Shown here: one piece after another, positions 23,369-32,717 of the stretch | How the letters are laid out: every line of letters begins with the position of its first letter | Position numbering within the stretch: position 1 is the stretch's first letter | NCBI GenBank assembly: GCA_016744015.1 | Contig: JADGFD010000013.1 | Coordinates: forward strand, 1-64,000 | Length of the DNA stretch: 64,000 nt | Direction of reading: 5' to 3' | DNA from: Paracoccaceae bacterium | Lineage (GTDB): Bacteria; Pseudomonadota; Alphaproteobacteria; Rhodobacterales; Rhodobacteraceae | The notes under the pieces: model-generated | The model's database searches: none | The model's input: the letters and a program-made list of their open reading frames with translations, nothing else | What the model was told of the DNA's origin: nothing | Made by a program: the position numbers and the translations under genes

Positions 23369-23872
23369 ATGCCTGATCGCGCTGACATATACCTGATATG
23401 CGGCGCGACAGGCGCTGGAAAATCCACTCATGCGGAGGCGCTTGCCCAGCGGGTCAATGGCGTGCGCTTCTCCATTGATGAATGGATGCAACGGCTTCAC
23501 AACAAAGACCAACCCGCCGAGATGAGTTTTGACTGGTTCTATGAGCGGGTCCAGCGCAATTGTGCGCAAATGCGCGATGTGGCCGAACGACTGGCAGAGT
23601 TGGGGACGCCGGTGGTTTTTGATTGCGGCCTGACCAACAAGAAAGAGCGAGACATTTTTGCGGACTGGGCCAGCAAACACGGCTATTCGGTGGCGCTCCA
23701 TTTTGTTGATGTGCCGCCAGAAACCCGCTGGCAGCGCGTGCAAAAGCGTAATGCCGAGCAAGCAGAAACCTTTCAATTCGAAGTTACGCGCTGGATGTTT
23801 GACTTTGTTGAGGGCCTTTGGGAAGCGCCTGACAAGGCCGAAATGGCCGCGCTTAACGGGACGCGCGTTTAG
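23369..23872 (+). CDS. P-loop ATP-binding protein, small-kinase-like
   Basis: 167 residues starting immediately after the dapA stop. A Walker A motif (CGATGAGKSTHAEALAQRV) opens the protein, and VVFDCGLTNKKERDIF provides a likely acidic Walker B-type segment. The family (AAA_33-like) includes small-molecule and nucleic-acid-end kinases and some zeta-toxin relatives. No antitoxin partner is adjacent. The substrate is unknown; linkage to dapA is through transcription only. Confidence 0.65.
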   Translation: MPDRADIYLICGATGAGKSTHAEALAQRVNGVRFSIDEWMQRLHNKDQPAEMSFDWFYERVQRNCAQMRDVAERLAELGTPVVFDCGLTNKKERDIFADWASKHGYSVALHFVDVPPETRWQRVQKRNAEQAETFQFEVTRWMFDFVEGLWEAPDKAEMAALNGTRV

Positions 23873-23909
23873 CCCAACCTAGACAGACGTAAAAAATATG
23901 CCATACTGC

Positions 23910-23924
23910 TGCTATTAAATAGCA
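23910..23924. promoter_or_regulatory. Short dyad before the lysine-rich protein gene
   Basis: TGCTATT and AATAGCA form a perfect dyad around a single A, 14 bases before the ATG at 23939. It lies in an AT-rich gap with a CATACT-like -10 candidate just upstream. It could be an operator or a small mRNA hairpin over the leader. Confidence 0.35.
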
Positions 23925-23938
23925 AAAAGGATTTTAAT

Positions 23939-24556
23939 ATGGCAACCCCCGAAGAAACTGCCCTCAAAGCGATTGATAAACAAGCAAAAGCGCTCCACAA
24001 AATCATCTCGTTTCTGCAAAACACCGCCAAAAAAATGGTGGGCTTCATCAGCACCCTTGTAAGCGCGCTGCAATCTCTGCTGGCTAAGCTTAAGCAAATT
24101 GCGCAGTTTATTCCCTCGGCATTGCTAAGCGGCGCAAAAAAAGCAGTCCTGTTTATGACAAAAGCCCTAAAGGAGCTTCCCAAGCAGATTAAGACCCTCG
24201 TGCGGTTTATGAAAAACCTGCTCAAAGCGATCAGGGCCGGGCTGACCGACACTTTAGTGACCATGATCTCACTGGCGCTTAACATGATTAAAGCCCTGTT
24301 AACCGGGCTAATGGCCTTTTTCAAAAACATGCTGGACGTGCTAAAGCCGCTGGACCGGCTGCGCTCGGCAATCAAGCAAGCCGAAATGCTGATCAGGGCC
24401 GTGGTAGAAGAAATCGCCGATATTCTGAAGGAGATGTATGTGGTTGGGATTCTAAAATCCAACATTCAAGCCCTTCAAAAGAAGCTTAAGCAAGCCATGG
24501 GGTATATTGGAGAAACCGAGAAGAATCTGGTGAAGCTTGAACGCGCAACGACTTAA
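23939..24556 (+). CDS. Lysine-rich amphipathic helical protein, unknown function
   Basis: 205 residues that I cannot assign. About 27 lysines (13 per cent), many leucines and methionines, and no cysteine or tryptophan. The spacing of lysines among hydrophobic residues predicts a run of amphipathic helices over the whole length (for example LLAKLKQIAQFIPSALL and LPKQIKTLVRFMKNLLKAI). There is no signal peptide. Such a pattern fits proteins that coat membranes or lipid/polymer granules (phasin-like), or tape-measure-like helical proteins; neither is shown. It lies between the dapA-linked gene and smpB, with its own short AT-rich leader. Confidence 0.65.
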   Translation: MATPEETALKAIDKQAKALHKIISFLQNTAKKMVGFISTLVSALQSLLAKLKQIAQFIPSALLSGAKKAVLFMTKALKELPKQIKTLVRFMKNLLKAIRAGLTDTLVTMISLALNMIKALLTGLMAFFKNMLDVLKPLDRLRSAIKQAEMLIRAVVEEIADILKEMYVVGILKSNIQALQKKLKQAMGYIGETEKNLVKLERATT

Positions 24557-24626
24557 GGCTTACCACACGGGTTAATACGACTATCACCATCTGGACAATC
24601 CGCCCCCCGATGGCTACATCAACCCC

Positions 24627-25106
24627 ATGGCACCTAAAGGCAAAAAAAACCCGAATAACAAAAGCGTCGCGGAGAACCGCAAGGCGCGCTATAACTATGC
24701 CGTTGAGGACACCTTGGAATGTGGGCTGCTGCTCGAAGGTTCGGAGGTGAAAGCTATGCGCGCGGGTGGGGTCAATATTGCCGAAAGCTATGCCAATATT
24801 GAGGATGGCGAGCTCTGGCTCATCAATTCTCATGTTCCAAAATACGAGCAGGCCAAAACCTTTCAGCACGAAGAGCGGCGGCGGCGCAAGCTCTTGGTCA
24901 GCAAAAAAGAGCTCGGGAACCTGCACAAGAATGTGGGCCGCGAAGGCATGGCCTTGGTGCCGCTGAAAATCTATTTTAATGATAAAGGCCGTGCCAAAAT
25001 CCTGATCGGCATTGCCAAAGGCAAAAAGATGCAAGACAAACGCGCCACCGAGAAAAAACGAGATTGGCAAAAGCAGCAAGGTCGCCTTTTGCGTGATCGG
25101 GGCTAG
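24627..25106 (+). CDS. smpB: SsrA-binding protein SmpB
   Basis: 159 residues. The family signature is clear: [39 protein letters not shown], and the C-terminal basic tail with [20 protein letters not shown]. It binds tmRNA and delivers it to stalled ribosomes for trans-translation. No tmRNA gene was recognised in this window. It follows the lysine-rich protein gene by 70 bases. Confidence 0.97.
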   Translation: MAPKGKKNPNNKSVAENRKARYNYAVEDTLECGLLLEGSEVKAMRAGGVNIAESYANIEDGELWLINSHVPKYEQAKTFQHEERRRRKLLVSKKELGNLHKNVGREGMALVPLKIYFNDKGRAKILIGIAKGKKMQDKRATEKKRDWQKQQGRLLRDRG

Positions 25107-25204
25107 CCAAGCCGTGCAAGGTTGCCGCGCGGCGCGGGTGCGACATTGCCAAGCAAGGCTATGCTAGACGCGCCGCCACCGAAGCCAAGGCCCAAGCGCG
25201 CGGG

Positions 25205-26506
25205 TCAATTTTCTCGAAAGGCCCGGTTAAAGTAATTGGCCAAAGGCTTAATCAGGTAATTCAACGGCGTGCGCTCATCCGTTTTTATAAAAGCTTCCAC
25301 CGGCATCCCGGGTAATATTTCCAGCGCGCCCAGCTTTTCCAGCTCACCGGCATCTGGCCGCAGCTCAGCGGTATAATAACTCGCCCCCGTGCGGTCATCC
25401 GTAAATACATCCGGCGAAATATTGGCCACGGTGGCAAAAAGCTCTGGTGTGGTGCGCTGGTCAAAAGTCGAAAAGCGCAGTGTGGCAGGCTGGCCAAGCC
25501 GGATCTGGTCAATATGCTGGGTTGGAATCTGGGTCCGAATGACCAGTGGCTCGTCTTGCGGGATGATAAACATAATCGGCTCTGCGGGCTGCACCACAGC
25601 CCGGGTGGTGTGCACGGCAAGGCCGTAAATCACACCAGCACGCGGCGCACGCAGGGTCAGCCGGTCCAGCACTTCCAATAGGGAAAGCCGGTTTTGCCGC
25701 AGCTCAATTTCACGTGGTTGCAGTTCCCGTAGCGCACCTATGGCCTCTTCGCGCAGACTAGTGGCCAGTTTTAGGCGCTCAATCTCGATCTCTGCCAAGC
25801 GCCCGCGTGATTGCGCGATTTCCGCGTTCAGCGCCCCAATCCGCCCGCCAAAACTGGCCGCCTCCCGTTTAAGCGCCGACACGCGGCTGGCTTGGGTCAG
25901 CCCGCTTTCAAGCAATTGCTGCTGGTCGGCCAATTCCTGATTGAGCAAAGCCGTTTGCGCTTCGAGCGACACCAGTTGCGATTGCGAGCCGTCAATTTGG
26001 TTGCTGACCTGCCGGCTGCGCTCATCCCATTGTGAAAGCTCTTCTTGCAGCGAGGCCCGCCGCGCCGCAAAAAGCGCGCTTTGGCCCTGCATCAATTCTG
26101 CAACCCTTGGCAGGCGCTCGGCCACTGCCACCAGTTCGGCGTCAAAGGTGATTTCCGCAGCCCCATCTCGCTCGGCCAGCAGTCGGCTTTTTTGGCCAAG
26201 TAGCTCAAATAGCTGGCCCTCAGTCACCGCAAGCTCTGATTCCGTCAGCACAGCATCAAATCGCAGCAGCGTTTCCCCAGCGGCCACATTGTCGCCATCC
26301 GCCACCAGAATTTTGCCCACCACACCGCCTTGTGGGTGTTGCACAATCTGCCGGTTGCTCTCTACTTCCACATTGCCAGATGTCACAATCGCCCCCGCGA
26401 TTTCAGAGCTAACAGACCAATAAGTCAGCCCGCCAAGCAGGCCAACCAGTGCGACCATGCCCAAGAGGACAAAGCGCGAGGTGCGCCAAGGGTTTTGCGT
26501 GCTCAT
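25205..26506 (-). CDS. Type I secretion membrane-fusion protein (HlyD family)
   Basis: 433 residues. One N-terminal membrane segment (FVLLGMVALVGLLGGLTYW), then a biotinyl-lipoyl-like half (GGVVGKILVADGDNVAAGE), a long coiled-coil hairpin (about residues 95-270), the second half-motif with LTLRAPRAGVIYGLAVHT, and a beta-barrel end (LEILPGMPVEAFIKTDERTPL). It bridges the inner-membrane ABC exporter to an outer-membrane TolC channel. Its start overlaps the stop of the ABC gene by four bases, so it is translated after that gene in one operon. Confidence 0.92.
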   Translation of the reverse strand: MSTQNPWRTSRFVLLGMVALVGLLGGLTYWSVSSEIAGAIVTSGNVEVESNRQIVQHPQGGVVGKILVADGDNVAAGETLLRFDAVLTESELAVTEGQLFELLGQKSRLLAERDGAAEITFDAELVAVAERLPRVAELMQGQSALFAARRASLQEELSQWDERSRQVSNQIDGSQSQLVSLEAQTALLNQELADQQQLLESGLTQASRVSALKREAASFGGRIGALNAEIAQSRGRLAEIEIERLKLATSLREEAIGALRELQPREIELRQNRLSLLEVLDRLTLRAPRAGVIYGLAVHTTRAVVQPAEPIMFIIPQDEPLVIRTQIPTQHIDQIRLGQPATLRFSTFDQRTTPELFATVANISPDVFTDDRTGASYYTAELRPDAGELEKLGALEILPGMPVEAFIKTDERTPLNYLIKPLANYFNRAFREN

Positions 26507-28239
26507 GCCGGCCCCTTTGGGGCCATTTCGCCCGCAATGGTTTGGTAATTTTGGGTCATTTCCTTAATCACCTCATCCCGCGGGCCAAATTTGGCAACCA
26601 CGCCATCTGCCAGCACCAGCGCCAGATCACAAGCCGCTATGCCCGAGGGCCGATGCGCCATAATCACCACCGCGCCCCCTTTGGCTTTAAAGCCATCAAT
26701 CGCTTTATCCAAAGCAATCCCGCCATGGGAATCGAGATTGGAATTTGGCTCATCCAGCACCAGCAAAACGGGGTCATCAAACAGCGCCCGCGCCAGCCCG
26801 ATGCGCTGTTTTTGCCCGCCAGAAAGCCGTGCCCCGCCGTTGATTTTGGTATCATAGCCCTGCGGAAGCTTCAAAATCATCTCATGAGCATCGGCCAGTT
26901 TAGCCGCAGCAATCACTTTGTCAGGTGCTGGCGCCTCGCTCAGCCGCGCGATGTTTTCGGAAATCGTGCCGTCAAACAGCGCCACGTCTTGCGGCAAATA
27001 GCCAATAAAACGGCCCAGATCATCAGGGTTATATTGGTCAAGTGCCGCCCCATCGAGCCGGATTTTGCCGGAAACCACCGGCCAAATGCCCGTAAGCACC
27101 CGCGCCAAGGTTGATTTGCCAGACGCACTTTCGCCAATCACCGCCAAAGCCTGCCCCGGCTCCACCCGAAAAGACACCATCCGCAAGGTGGCCATGTTTT
27201 CGCCGGGCGGCACCACGGTGACCTTTGAAAGCTCCAAATAGGCTTTTGGGCGCGGCAGATTGGTGCGCGCTTCCGGCTCGGGCACAGCCCCCAGCATTAA
27301 GGATAGCGCCTTGCGCCCCTGCCGTGCGCGCTGCACCAAAGACCACTGGCCAATCGCTTGCTCCACCGGGGCCAGCGCACGGCCCATCAGAATGGACCCC
27401 GCAATCATTGCCCCCGCCGTTAGCTCATTTTGCAACACCAGATAGGCCCCGAGCGCCAGCATGGCCGATTGCAGAAAAAGCCGGAGGGTTTTGGTAAGCG
27501 TGGTGAAAAAACCAATGCGATGCGCCGCCCGCGTGGCGCTTTCCAGCGCGCTTTTGCGAGCCTTGCCCCAGCGGGAAAGCGCCGCCTTCTGCATGCCAAG
27601 CCCGTGCACCGCTTCAGCGTGGTTACGGAATGCTTCCGAAAGCGCCTGTGCCTGTGCGGCCTCGCGGCTGGCCGCAAACACCGGACGGCGGGTAAGATAT
27701 TGGTTGAGGACCGTCAGAAATATTAGCAAGGCCCCCCCGCTGAGCGCCAACCACCCGAGCATCGGGTGGAAAATAAAGATCGCAGCCAGAAAAATCGGGG
27801 TCCATGGCATATCAAAGACCGCAAAAAGCGCAGGTGAAGCCAGCAGGCGCTGCATGGATTCGAGGTCTTGCAAGCCCGAATCAGGCCGCGCACGCGCCTC
27901 AGCCGACACTGCGCGCCGCAATGTGGCTGCAAAGACCCGCTCATCAAGCGCATCTTGCACGCCTGCACCAATTTGCGCAGCTATCCGGCCACGGGCAAAA
28001 TCAAGCACACCCATAATGCCGTATAGCAAAACAACCAAAAGGGTGAGCGCCACCAGCGTTTCTTCGGAGCGCGAGCCAAGCACACGATCGTAGATTTGCA
28101 GCATAAATAGCGGGCCCGTAAGCATAAGCAGGTTTGCAAATACGCTAAACAACCCGATCGAAAAGATCGACCAGTTCCAGCGTTTTATAACGGCTGAAAT
28201 CTCGTGATTCCCGAGTTTCATGAGCCTGTTATGATCCAT
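26503..28239 (-). CDS. Type I secretion ABC transporter (PrtD-like permease/ATPase)
   Basis: 578 residues. Six membrane segments occupy residues 20-290, followed by an ABC ATPase domain with Walker A in VIGESASGKSTLARVL, the signature LSGGQKQRIGLARALF and Walker B in PVLLVLDEPNSNLDS. There is no N-terminal C39 peptidase domain, which matches PrtD/AprD-type exporters that handle RTX proteins with C-terminal signals. No RTX substrate gene or TolC gene lies in this window, so the cargo must be encoded elsewhere. It forms an operon with the HlyD-type gene. Confidence 0.92.
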   Translation of the reverse strand: MDHNRLMKLGNHEISAVIKRWNWSIFSIGLFSVFANLLMLTGPLFMLQIYDRVLGSRSEETLVALTLLVVLLYGIMGVLDFARGRIAAQIGAGVQDALDERVFAATLRRAVSAEARARPDSGLQDLESMQRLLASPALFAVFDMPWTPIFLAAIFIFHPMLGWLALSGGALLIFLTVLNQYLTRRPVFAASREAAQAQALSEAFRNHAEAVHGLGMQKAALSRWGKARKSALESATRAAHRIGFFTTLTKTLRLFLQSAMLALGAYLVLQNELTAGAMIAGSILMGRALAPVEQAIGQWSLVQRARQGRKALSLMLGAVPEPEARTNLPRPKAYLELSKVTVVPPGENMATLRMVSFRVEPGQALAVIGESASGKSTLARVLTGIWPVVSGKIRLDGAALDQYNPDDLGRFIGYLPQDVALFDGTISENIARLSEAPAPDKVIAAAKLADAHEMILKLPQGYDTKINGGARLSGGQKQRIGLARALFDDPVLLVLDEPNSNLDSHGGIALDKAIDGFKAKGGAVVIMAHRPSGIAACDLALVLADGVVAKFGPRDEVIKEMTQNYQTIAGEMAPKGPA

Positions 28240-28388
28240 TTACTGCCCTTCACCTTTGCGCGCTATCCTGCGCGAGCCTTCGCTTGCCCGGAAATTTAGC
28301 CTTTCCGCCCTACTCGACATTCTGGTATAAAACCCTAAATAGCAATTGTACGAGCAAATATTTAAAGCTCTTTTACGGAAATTACGGT

Positions 28389-29141
28389 ATGACCGCAAAA
28401 GCAAAAGTTTTCAACTGGTTGATTAAGGGCATGTTACTTGCCTCCCTTGGTGCGTGTGCCTCCGGGCAAACCAACCTTGCCGAGGGCGAGATATATGACC
28501 CGTTCGAAAACGCAAACCGCTCGATCCACGAATTTAATGTCGCGATGGACAAGCTTGTGGTGGGGCCGGTGGCCACGGTTTATGGCACAGTAGTGCCCGA
28601 AGATGTGCGCACCGTTGTTGAAAACGCGGCCCGTAACCTTGGCGAGCCAAATGCCTTTGTAAACCATGTTTTGCAGGGCGATGGCGACGCCGCCGGCACC
28701 ACGCTTTTGCGCTTTGTGCTGAATAGCACCCTGGGCATTGCCGGGATAGCCGACCCAGCCGCTGATGTGGGGCTGTTTGAGCAGCCCACCGATTTTGGCG
28801 AAACTCTGGGCGTATGGGGCCTACCCGAAGGGGCCTATATTGAGCTACCAATTCTGGGGGCCAGCACGGTGCGCGACACAGCGGGCATTATCGTTGACCT
28901 CGCGATTGACCCTATGAACTATGTAATCACCCGTGAGCAAGCCTATTATATGCTAGCGCTGAAAGGCGTGAACCTGATCGGCAAGCGCAACACCTATGAC
29001 GACCTCATAAGCCTGCTGCTTTACGAATCAGCTGATAGTTATGCGGCCCAGCGGCTTTCCTATATGCAAAACAAGCGCTACGTGGTTTCGGGTGGCGAAA
29101 CAGAGATTGATGATCTGGAGGATCCTTATGCCTTTGAATAA
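28389..29141 (+). CDS. mlaA: MlaA (VacJ) outer-membrane lipoprotein
   Basis: 250 residues from the ATG at 28389. It has a lipoprotein signal with lipobox LGAC at about residues 20-23, then the family motifs YDPFENANRSIHEFN, VRTVVENAARNLGEPN, RFVLNSTLGIAGIADPA and LPILGASTVRDTAG. MlaA removes misplaced phospholipids from the outer leaflet of the outer membrane and passes them to MlaC. The mlaC gene overlaps its 3' end by 14 bases. The MlaFEDB inner-membrane complex is not in this window. Confidence 0.93.
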   Translation: MTAKAKVFNWLIKGMLLASLGACASGQTNLAEGEIYDPFENANRSIHEFNVAMDKLVVGPVATVYGTVVPEDVRTVVENAARNLGEPNAFVNHVLQGDGDAAGTTLLRFVLNSTLGIAGIADPAADVGLFEQPTDFGETLGVWGLPEGAYIELPILGASTVRDTAGIIVDLAIDPMNYVITREQAYYMLALKGVNLIGKRNTYDDLISLLLYESADSYAAQRLSYMQNKRYVVSGGETEIDDLEDPYAFE

Positions 29142-29724
29142 ACCTAATCGGCGGCTGGTATTGGCCGGTGGCGCAGCCGCCCTTCTGCCTTTGCCTGCAC
29201 TGGCACTTAGCGAAAATGCAGCCTCTGCCTATGTGCAGCACGTGATTGACGATGTGCTTGGCATTATTAATTCCGGCCAAGCAGAGGCGCAGCTCTTGCG
29301 GCGTTTCAAGCGGGTTTTTACCTCCTACGCCGATATTGATATTATTGCCCGCTCAGTGCTTGGCCCGCCCTATCGTGGCCTCAGCAACCGACAGAAGCGC
29401 GCATTTTCAGATGCCTTCGGAAGCTATCTTTCCAATAAATACGGCCGGCAATTCCGCGAATTTCGGGGTGCAGAAATCACTATTACGCGCGCACGGGATG
29501 CGGGCAATAAAGGCGTTTTGGTCTCATCCCAAGTGCGCCAACAAGGGCAATCTCCCTTTGCGCTTGATTGGCAGGTCTCTGACCGCTCGGGCCAAACCAA
29601 GCTGATCAACCTGGTCATCGAAGGGCTATCTTTGCTCACTTCGGAGCGCGAAGAAATTCGCGGGCAGCTGGCAGCACACGGGGGCGATGTAAACGCGCTC
29701 ACAGCCTATCTGGCCTCTGCCTAG
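29128..29724 (+). CDS. mlaC: MlaC-family phospholipid-binding protein
   Basis: 198 residues from the ATG at 29128, which has a GGAGGAT ribosome site at 29117-29123 and overlaps the mlaA stop. The signal peptide has a twin-arginine-like start (NRRLVLAGGAAALLPLPALA). The MlaC/Ttg2D domain is seen in RVFTSYADIDIIARSVLG, YRGLSNRQKRAFSDAFG and KLINLVIEGLSLLTSEREEI. It should shuttle phospholipids across the periplasm. The sensor kinase gene begins seven bases after its stop, so read-through into dctB/dctD is likely. Confidence 0.9.
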   Translation: MPLNKPNRRLVLAGGAAALLPLPALALSENAASAYVQHVIDDVLGIINSGQAEAQLLRRFKRVFTSYADIDIIARSVLGPPYRGLSNRQKRAFSDAFGSYLSNKYGRQFREFRGAEITITRARDAGNKGVLVSSQVRQQGQSPFALDWQVSDRSGQTKLINLVIEGLSLLTSEREEIRGQLAAHGGDVNALTAYLASA

Positions 29725-29730
29725 GCGCGG

Positions 29731-31446
29731 ATGCGCCTCATTCCTTATATTTCACTCTACCTCGTCTTTGCGGCGGGGTTGGTTTTTGCAGTTTGGCAGC
29801 TATCCTACCGTGAGGCCTTAGGGCAGCTTTCGCTTTCAGCGCAAGCAAACCTTTCTCTCGCGGCTGACCGCTTGGTGGGCCGCTTGGAGCGCTACCGCAT
29901 GCTGCCCGTGGTGCTCTCACGGGATCAAGCCTTTCTGGAAGCCCTCGGAAGCGCCACGCCCGAGCGCCTGAACCCGCGCTTGCGGCAATTGGCAGATCTC
30001 AGCCGCTCGCTAAACATTTCGCTGGTTGATGTCAGTGGGGTTGTCGTGGCTGACAGCGCCTTTGGGACTGCACAAAGCTATCTTGGCCGCAATCTTTCCG
30101 ACCGCGCCGACTTTATCCGCGCCATGAACGGTGCACTGGGGTTCACCCACCTGCAAGAGCGGGTTGATAGCCCACGCGGCTTTACCTTCGCAAGGCAGAT
30201 CAGAGATGCACAAGGCATTACCCGCGGGGCCATTGTGGTAAAAGCCGATCTTGTAAACTTAGAGTTCTTGTGGCGGGGCGACCCTGAAACCGTGTTTTTT
30301 GTTGATGAGAATCAAGTGATATTTATATCCAACCGTTCAGAGCTATTGCTCATGCGCCTTAACAGCACCGAGGTTGATTTAACGCGCTACGGAAACCAGC
30401 CGCTGCGCCCCTTCCCCAACCCTGCTGAACGCCGATCCTTTGGCTATACGATCTGGCAGGTGGCCAATGACCCTAAGCTCTCCCATGAGGCACTGCTCGA
30501 AACACAGCCTCTACCGGTAATCGGCATGGAGGCATATATATTAACAGACACCGCACCCGTAACCGAAGCCGCCCGCCTGCGCGCTATGCTGGTGGCGGCC
30601 CTCATGGCCCTGTTTGGTGTGCTCCTCTGGGCGCTTTACATCCGCCGCTCTGCGCTGGCGCGCGAACTGGCCCTGAGAGAAGAGGCCAACGCCGCGCTTG
30701 AAGCGCGGGTGGAAAAGCGCACGGGGCAGCTCAAGCGGGCACAAAATGACCTTGTGCAGGCAGGCAAGCTTTCTGCCCTTGGCCAAATGGCCGCGGGGAT
30801 CAGCCATGAGTTAAATCAGCCTTTAGCGGCTATCCAATCGTTTTCAGAAAACGCACAGGTGTTTTTAGAGCGGGGTCAGCCAGAAAAAGCCGCCGGCAAC
30901 CTTGGGCGCATCGCTGATCTGACGGGCCGGATGGCGCGGATCATCAAAAATCTGCGGGCGTTTTCCAAAAAGGAAGGCGAGGCCTCCGGCGATGTTGCCC
31001 TTGGGCGCGTGGTGGATGACGCGCTGGAGATTGCCGCCGCGCGCCTGCGAGCAGAAGATGTAGCGCTGCACTGGCAGCGGCCAGAGGTAGAGATCATCGC
31101 CCAAGGCGGCGCGGTGCGGCTGCAACAAGTGGTGCTGAACCTGATCTCAAACGCAGTAGACGCGATGGCGGGGGTCGCGACGCGGCGGATAGAAATTTCC
31201 GTTGGAGAAAGTATTGATTCGGCGCAGATAGTATTGCGCGATACAGGGCCGGGGCTGGAAGCCCCCGAAAAGATTTTTGAGCCGTTTTATACCACTAAAA
31301 CGACAGGTGGTGCAGACGGCATGGGGCTTGGGCTTTCAATTTCCTACGGGATTGTGCAAAGCTTTGGCGGCGCAATAAAGGGGGCAAACCACCCCGATGG
31401 CGGGGCAGTTTTCACCGTGACTTTGCCAAAAGGAGCCGCCCCATGA
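29731..31446 (+). CDS. DctB-like sensor histidine kinase
   Basis: 571 residues. Two membrane segments (about residues 5-22 and 288-307) flank a periplasmic sensor domain of double-PAS/Cache type. The kinase core has the phospho-accepting histidine at about residue 359 (AGISHELNQPLAAIQSF), an N box (QVVLNLISNAVDAM) and glycine boxes (LRDTGPGLE and GMGLGLSISYGIVQ). A predicted coiled coil lies after the second membrane segment. This is the DctB architecture, which senses C4-dicarboxylates. The regulator gene overlaps its stop by four bases and a TRAP transporter operon lies downstream. Confidence 0.88.
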   Translation: MRLIPYISLYLVFAAGLVFAVWQLSYREALGQLSLSAQANLSLAADRLVGRLERYRMLPVVLSRDQAFLEALGSATPERLNPRLRQLADLSRSLNISLVDVSGVVVADSAFGTAQSYLGRNLSDRADFIRAMNGALGFTHLQERVDSPRGFTFARQIRDAQGITRGAIVVKADLVNLEFLWRGDPETVFFVDENQVIFISNRSELLLMRLNSTEVDLTRYGNQPLRPFPNPAERRSFGYTIWQVANDPKLSHEALLETQPLPVIGMEAYILTDTAPVTEAARLRAMLVAALMALFGVLLWALYIRRSALARELALREEANAALEARVEKRTGQLKRAQNDLVQAGKLSALGQMAAGISHELNQPLAAIQSFSENAQVFLERGQPEKAAGNLGRIADLTGRMARIIKNLRAFSKKEGEASGDVALGRVVDDALEIAAARLRAEDVALHWQRPEVEIIAQGGAVRLQQVVLNLISNAVDAMAGVATRRIEISVGESIDSAQIVLRDTGPGLEAPEKIFEPFYTTKTTGGADGMGLGLSISYGIVQSFGGAIKGANHPDGGAVFTVTLPKGAAP

Positions 31447-32717
31447 GCCTGAGCATATTACTGGTAGACGATGACCGTGAGGTCCGCGAAGCTCTTGGGC
31501 AAAGCCTTGAAATCGCCGGATACCCGGTGGTTCTGGCCGGTTCGTTTATTGAGGCCATGGATCATATTTCGCCCAATTTTGCGGGGGTGGTATTGAGCGA
31601 TGTCCGTATGCCGGGCAAAGATGGTTTTGCCTTGCTGGAGCGCTGCAAACAGGTGGATATTGACCTGCCGGTCATTCTCATAACCGGAGAGGGAGATGTG
31701 CCCATGGCTGTGCGGGCCATGGAAGCTGGGGCGCTTAATTTTCTGGAAAAGCCAGTGAGCAACGAGCGGCTGATGGCGGTTGTGGCGCGCGCCTGTGAGC
31801 TACGCGCCACTGTGCTGGACAACCGCTCCCTAAAGGCGCGCTTGGCCGCAAAAGACGCCGCCGAGCGGCTCATAATTGGGCAATCGGAAGCCACGCAAAA
31901 CCTGCGGCGGCAGTTGCGTGTGGTGGCAACGGCTAAGTCAGACGCGCTGATCACCGGAGAAACCGGCGTTGGCAAAGAGCTGGCCGCACGGGTGGTCCAT
32001 GCTCTTTCTGGTGGCAACGCACCCTTTATCGCGGTGAATTGTGGCATGCTCACAGAGGGCTTGACGCAGGCGGTGCTGTTTGGCGACAGCACCCGCAAAG
32101 GTGCCTTTGAACGGGCTGACGGTGGCACTCTTTTTCTTGATGAAATCGGCGCAATGCCGCTGGGCCAGCAGGTAAACCTGCTGCGTATACTCGAAGAACG
32201 CTCGATAGAAGACCATCTGGGCCGGCCACAAAAGCTTGATATTCGCGTGCTGGCTGCCAGCCATGAAGACCTGCCGGATATGGCCGCCAAGGGCCGCTTC
32301 CGCCCTGATCTTTTCTTCCGGCTTGATGTCGCAAGGCTGAAAATTCCTCCGTTAAGGGAGCGCCCGGAAGATATTGGCGTGCTTTACACCCATTTTTTGA
32401 AAGAGGCCCAAGCCGAGTTTGGCCTGCCTCATGGCCAAGTGGCATTGGCCAGCTTATTGGCCAAAAACTGGCCGGGAAATGCACGTGAATTGCGCAACCA
32501 TGCCCAGCGGGCGGCCATGGGGCTGGACGAAGCCGAAAGCGCAACTGTAACGGGATTAAGCGCCGCCCTAGAGCGGGTAGAGGCACATCTTATCGAGCAA
32601 CGCCTGATGCAGTTTAATGGTAAAATTTCCGAAGTTTGTAGCGCCCTCGGCTTGCCCCGCAAAACCCTTTACGACAAGCTAAAGCGCCATGGTATTAAGC
32701 CTGAACGGTTTCGCTAG
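31443..32717 (+). CDS. DctD-like response regulator without the sigma-54 contact loop
   Basis: 424 residues: receiver domain (phospho-accepting Asp at about 53 in LSDVRMPG), AAA+ domain, and a Fis-type helix-turn-helix (KISEVCSALGLPRKTLYDKL). Walker A is GETGVGKE at 172-179, Walker B GTLFLDEI at 228-235. Where family members carry the GAFTGA loop and a following dozen residues, this protein reads LFGDSTRKGAFERADGG, so GAFTGA and the end of loop 1 are missing. GAFTGA is needed to remodel sigma-54 holoenzyme. It may thus act with the housekeeping sigma factor, as known for Rhodobacter capsulatus NtrC, which also lacks the loop. Confidence 0.85.
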   Translation: MSLSILLVDDDREVREALGQSLEIAGYPVVLAGSFIEAMDHISPNFAGVVLSDVRMPGKDGFALLERCKQVDIDLPVILITGEGDVPMAVRAMEAGALNFLEKPVSNERLMAVVARACELRATVLDNRSLKARLAAKDAAERLIIGQSEATQNLRRQLRVVATAKSDALITGETGVGKELAARVVHALSGGNAPFIAVNCGMLTEGLTQAVLFGDSTRKGAFERADGGTLFLDEIGAMPLGQQVNLLRILEERSIEDHLGRPQKLDIRVLAASHEDLPDMAAKGRFRPDLFFRLDVARLKIPPLRERPEDIGVLYTHFLKEAQAEFGLPHGQVALASLLAKNWPGNARELRNHAQRAAMGLDEAESATVTGLSAALERVEAHLIEQRLMQFNGKISEVCSALGLPRKTLYDKLKRHGIKPERFR

